A DNA stretch of 7,962 nucleotides, from positions 1 through 7,962 of the forward strand of contig JBKPMF010000024.1 of assembly GCA_046732015.1 (NCBI GenBank). Direction: 5' to 3'. The stretch is from JAOUEA01 sp046732015. GTDB taxonomy: Bacteria > Actinomycetota > UBA4738 > HRBIN12. Below, piece after piece: positions 6,246-7,962 of this stretch (its first letter is position 1; each line of letters starts with the position of its first letter). The position numbers were made by a program, and so were the translations under genes. A model generated the notes under the pieces. That model was not told where the DNA came from, made no database searches, and worked only from the letters and a program-made list of their open reading frames with translations.

Positions 6246-7525
6246 GCGCCGCTGAGTAGGCCTTGCACGCGGACTGCGGCATCGATGCCACTGCCCACCG
6301 CACCTTCGATCCAGCCGGCCCCCTCCGGGGCGATATCGGAACCCGCGAACGCAAGCCGGCCTTCGGCTACGGCCAGGGCGTCGAACGTGCCGTCGCTGAA
6401 CCAGGTGGGCGGCACCGAGAGCCAGGACCCCTGGGAGAAGCGGTCGCCGATCCAGTCGTGGCCGGCCGTGGTGTCGACGATGGCCTCGGGCAGGTGGACG
6501 TTCACCGCCGCGGCCACGGCGTCGTGATCGGACAGGTCGACCCGGTCCTGCACGGAGAAGCCCATGAACAGGCGTCCGTCCCCGGCGGGCCGCAACACGA
6601 ATCCGGCGTTGATCGGTGTGTTCCATCCCATGCCGAAATAGGTCTCCGGGGCGTCGCGGACCACCGCCAGCACCTTCGAGACCCGGCCGGGGTGGCGCCG
6701 GGCGGCGGCCCGACGCTTCGGCTCGGCGAGCGGTGGATCGAACTCGATGTCGTTCCAGACGTTCAGCGGCAGCGCCACGACCGCGGTCGACGAGTCGACG
6801 ACAGTCCCGTCGTCCAGCGTGACGTGCACACCTGCGTCGTCGTGCATCACGCTGGTCGCCACCGTGCCGAACCGGATGTCGAGGCCGGCCGACATGGGCT
6901 CGATCAGGCTCTTGGTGCCGTCGGCGAGCAGTTCGCCCACATCGACGAAGACGTCCGCGGGGCTGTATCCGAGTTCGACCATGTCCCACAGGAGGGGAAG
7001 CACGGAGCAGTGTTCCAGCGGGGCGCCGCCCATGGCCACCAGGAACCCCTTCACGTAGTCGGCCGCCTCGGGATCGGTGTCCAGGCCTGTCACCCACTCC
7101 GCCGCGGTGATGTCGAGCGCACCCAACGCGGTCCGCCCGCCCTTGCGGAACGCGTCGGTCGTGACCCGGAGCGCCTCGCCGAGGTTCGAGGATGCGAGTT
7201 TGCCCTGGATGCGGTCGATGGCCTCGGTGCCCTCGTCCCGACGATCGCCGTCGATCCAGGCGAGCATGTCCGGCTCCACACCCGGGAGGACCGCGGCCCC
7301 GTAGCGCTCGATCTCGCGAGCGAGGTTGGGCTGGGTGGCGCGTGAGAAGAACATGCCGCCGTACTCGGCCATCACGCCCGTGCCGGGGATCTCGCGCCAC
7401 CAGGTGCGCCCGCCGATGCGGTCACGCGCTTCCAGCACGACGACGCTGCGTCCCGCTTCCACGAGGTCTCGCGCCGCCGCGATCCCTGCGAAGCCCGCCC
7501 CGATCACCACCACGTCGATATCCAT
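6242..7525 (-). CDS. FAD-dependent amine oxidase (flavin monoamine oxidase family)
   Basis: A 427-residue flavoprotein. The N-terminal dinucleotide fold has VVVIGAGFAG (5-14), Glu32 at the end of VVVLEA for the ribose, and RIGGRTWW (36-43), the GG motif that follows it. The C-terminal FAD motif FAGSDIAPEGAGWIEGAVGSG (393-413) is typical of monoamine and putrescine oxidases. K284 in RVSKVLAV occupies the place of the conserved flavin N5 lysine. No cysteine is present near the C-terminal motif (the only one is C173), so covalent flavin of the mitochondrial MAO type is not expected. The substrate is unknown. ATG at 7525 puts the Rossmann motif 8 residues in; a GTG at 7543 would overlap the upstream stop as GTGA and add six residues. 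Neither has a well-spaced Shine-Dalgarno, consistent with coupling to the TPR gene. No signal peptide, so probably cytoplasmic. Confidence 0.9.
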   Translation of the reverse strand: MDIDVVVIGAGFAGIAAARDLVEAGRSVVVLEARDRIGGRTWWREIPGTGVMAEYGGMFFSRATQPNLAREIERYGAAVLPGVEPDMLAWIDGDRRDEGTEAIDRIQGKLASSNLGEALRVTTDAFRKGGRTALGALDITAAEWVTGLDTDPEAADYVKGFLVAMGGAPLEHCSVLPLLWDMVELGYSPADVFVDVGELLADGTKSLIEPMSAGLDIRFGTVATSVMHDDAGVHVTLDDGTVVDSSTAVVALPLNVWNDIEFDPPLAEPKRRAAARRHPGRVSKVLAVVRDAPETYFGMGWNTPINAGFVLRPAGDGRLFMGFSVQDRVDLSDHDAVAAAVNVHLPEAIVDTTAGHDWIGDRFSQGSWLSVPPTWFSDGTFDALAVAEGRLAFAGSDIAPEGAGWIEGAVGSGIDAAVRVQGLLSGA

Positions 7526-7539
7526 GGCGAGGCACGCTA

Positions 7540-7962
7540 TCACCCTCGGTCGGTCAACTCCTCGGCGTAGGCGCTGAGCGATCGTCGGTACCGGGTCATG
7601 TGCCTCGAGAGCGCGGTGAGCGCGGTCGCGACGGCCTCCCGTTCGCGACCGGCATCGGCTTGGCTCAGCGCCAGGAACCCGTCTACGGCGTCGTCGAGCT
7701 CATCGGAGCCGGCCGCCCGTTCCGCCGTGAGCAACGTGATGCTCTCCTCGACCTCGCCGAGGTTGCGCAGCGAACTGGCGAGCTGGATGACGGCTTGGCG
7801 CCGGCGGCTTGGCGGCAGGCCCTCGGCGAGCGCGTGTCGGTACAGCGGCACCGCAAGATCTGGATGCCCGGTCGAGTCGAACGCGGAACCACGTTCGTAG
7901 GCCGCGATCGCACTGCCCTCCGGGAGCTCGGCGACGAGGGCGTCCATCTGGGACAAGAACGC
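7540..7962 (-). CDS. TPR_5-family tetratricopeptide protein (5' end at or beyond window edge)
   Basis: About 140 residues are visible, made of paired helices in tetratricopeptide style. The blocks are AAYERGSAFDSTGHPDLAVPLYRHAL, RRRQAVIQLASSLRNLGEVEESITLL and FLALSQADAGREREAVATALTAL, followed by a RYRRSLSAYAEEL tail. The order and wording match TPR_5 (PF12688), a short helical scaffold common in actinobacteria and used for protein contacts; no enzymatic motif is visible. A TTG at 7956 could start translation, but the frame remains open to the edge (AFL before SQMDAL), and relatives I recall carry a few extra residues ahead of MDALVAELP, so the true start is probably outside. The TGA at 7542-7540 overlaps a GTG of the amine oxidase gene, indicating one operon. 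Function unknown. Confidence 0.8.
   Translation of the reverse strand, partial: AFLSQMDALVAELPEGSAIAAYERGSAFDSTGHPDLAVPLYRHALAEGLPPSRRRQAVIQLASSLRNLGEVEESITLLTAERAAGSDELDDAVDGFLALSQADAGREREAVATALTALSRHMTRYRRSLSAYAEELTDRG

Noticed and set aside
5195..7345. Long plus-strand open frames antisense to the sulfatase (5195-5947) and to the amine oxidase (6263-7345)
   Set aside because: They mirror strongly conserved enzymes on the minus strand, show no recognisable domains, and are expected where third positions are mostly G or C.
1..7962. Defence islands, mobile elements, CRISPR, tRNA or phage genes
   Set aside because: No transposase, integrase, repeat-spacer pattern, tRNA cloverleaf or compositional break was seen; the genes are ordinary chromosomal families.

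Overview
The window is GC-rich, densely coded chromosomal DNA. It most likely comes from an actinobacterium (Actinomycetota). The reasons are strong G/C preference at third codon positions, a very large NAD-glutamate dehydrogenase, an actinobacterial-type TPR_5 protein, probable leaderless starts, and a Cys-rich protein with a zinc module often seen in that phylum. The lineage is inferred from style and family membership only. I saw no tRNA, rRNA, CRISPR array, insertion sequence or phage gene, and base composition looks even throughout.

Layout. Bases 1-2288 (+) are the C-terminal half of the large NAD-dependent glutamate dehydrogenase. It converges on a small secreted CAP/SCP-domain protein (2328-2786, -), with a strong GC-rich palindrome between the two stops. 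Upstream of the CAP gene is a leader of about 150 nt (2787-2941). Next come two minus-strand genes that look like one operon: a 91-residue Cys-rich putative zinc-binding protein (3823-4098), then, 8 nt downstream, a metallo-beta-lactamase-fold hydrolase (2942-3814). Head-to-head with this pair is the ribosome-rescue hydrolase ArfB (4168-4596, +). The 69-nt gap between them holds candidate -10 elements placed for leaderless transcription in both directions. ArfB converges on an exported formylglycine sulfatase resembling N-acetylglucosamine-6-sulfatase (4607-6148, -). Behind it are an FAD-dependent amine oxidase (6242-7525, -) and a TPR_5 protein cut by the window edge (7540-7962, -). The last two overlap or nearly touch and are probably translationally coupled.

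How the genes relate. This looks like ordinary core and housekeeping territory: amino-acid catabolism (glutamate dehydrogenase, amine oxidase), translation rescue (ArfB) and exported enzymes (sulfatase, CAP). No multi-gene system is obvious. The items most worth a second look are the zinc-module/MBL pair with its palindrome abutting the start codon, the bidirectional leaderless promoter region, and the GTGA junction between the TPR gene and the amine oxidase gene. Several long antisense reading frames are by-products of high GC and are left out.
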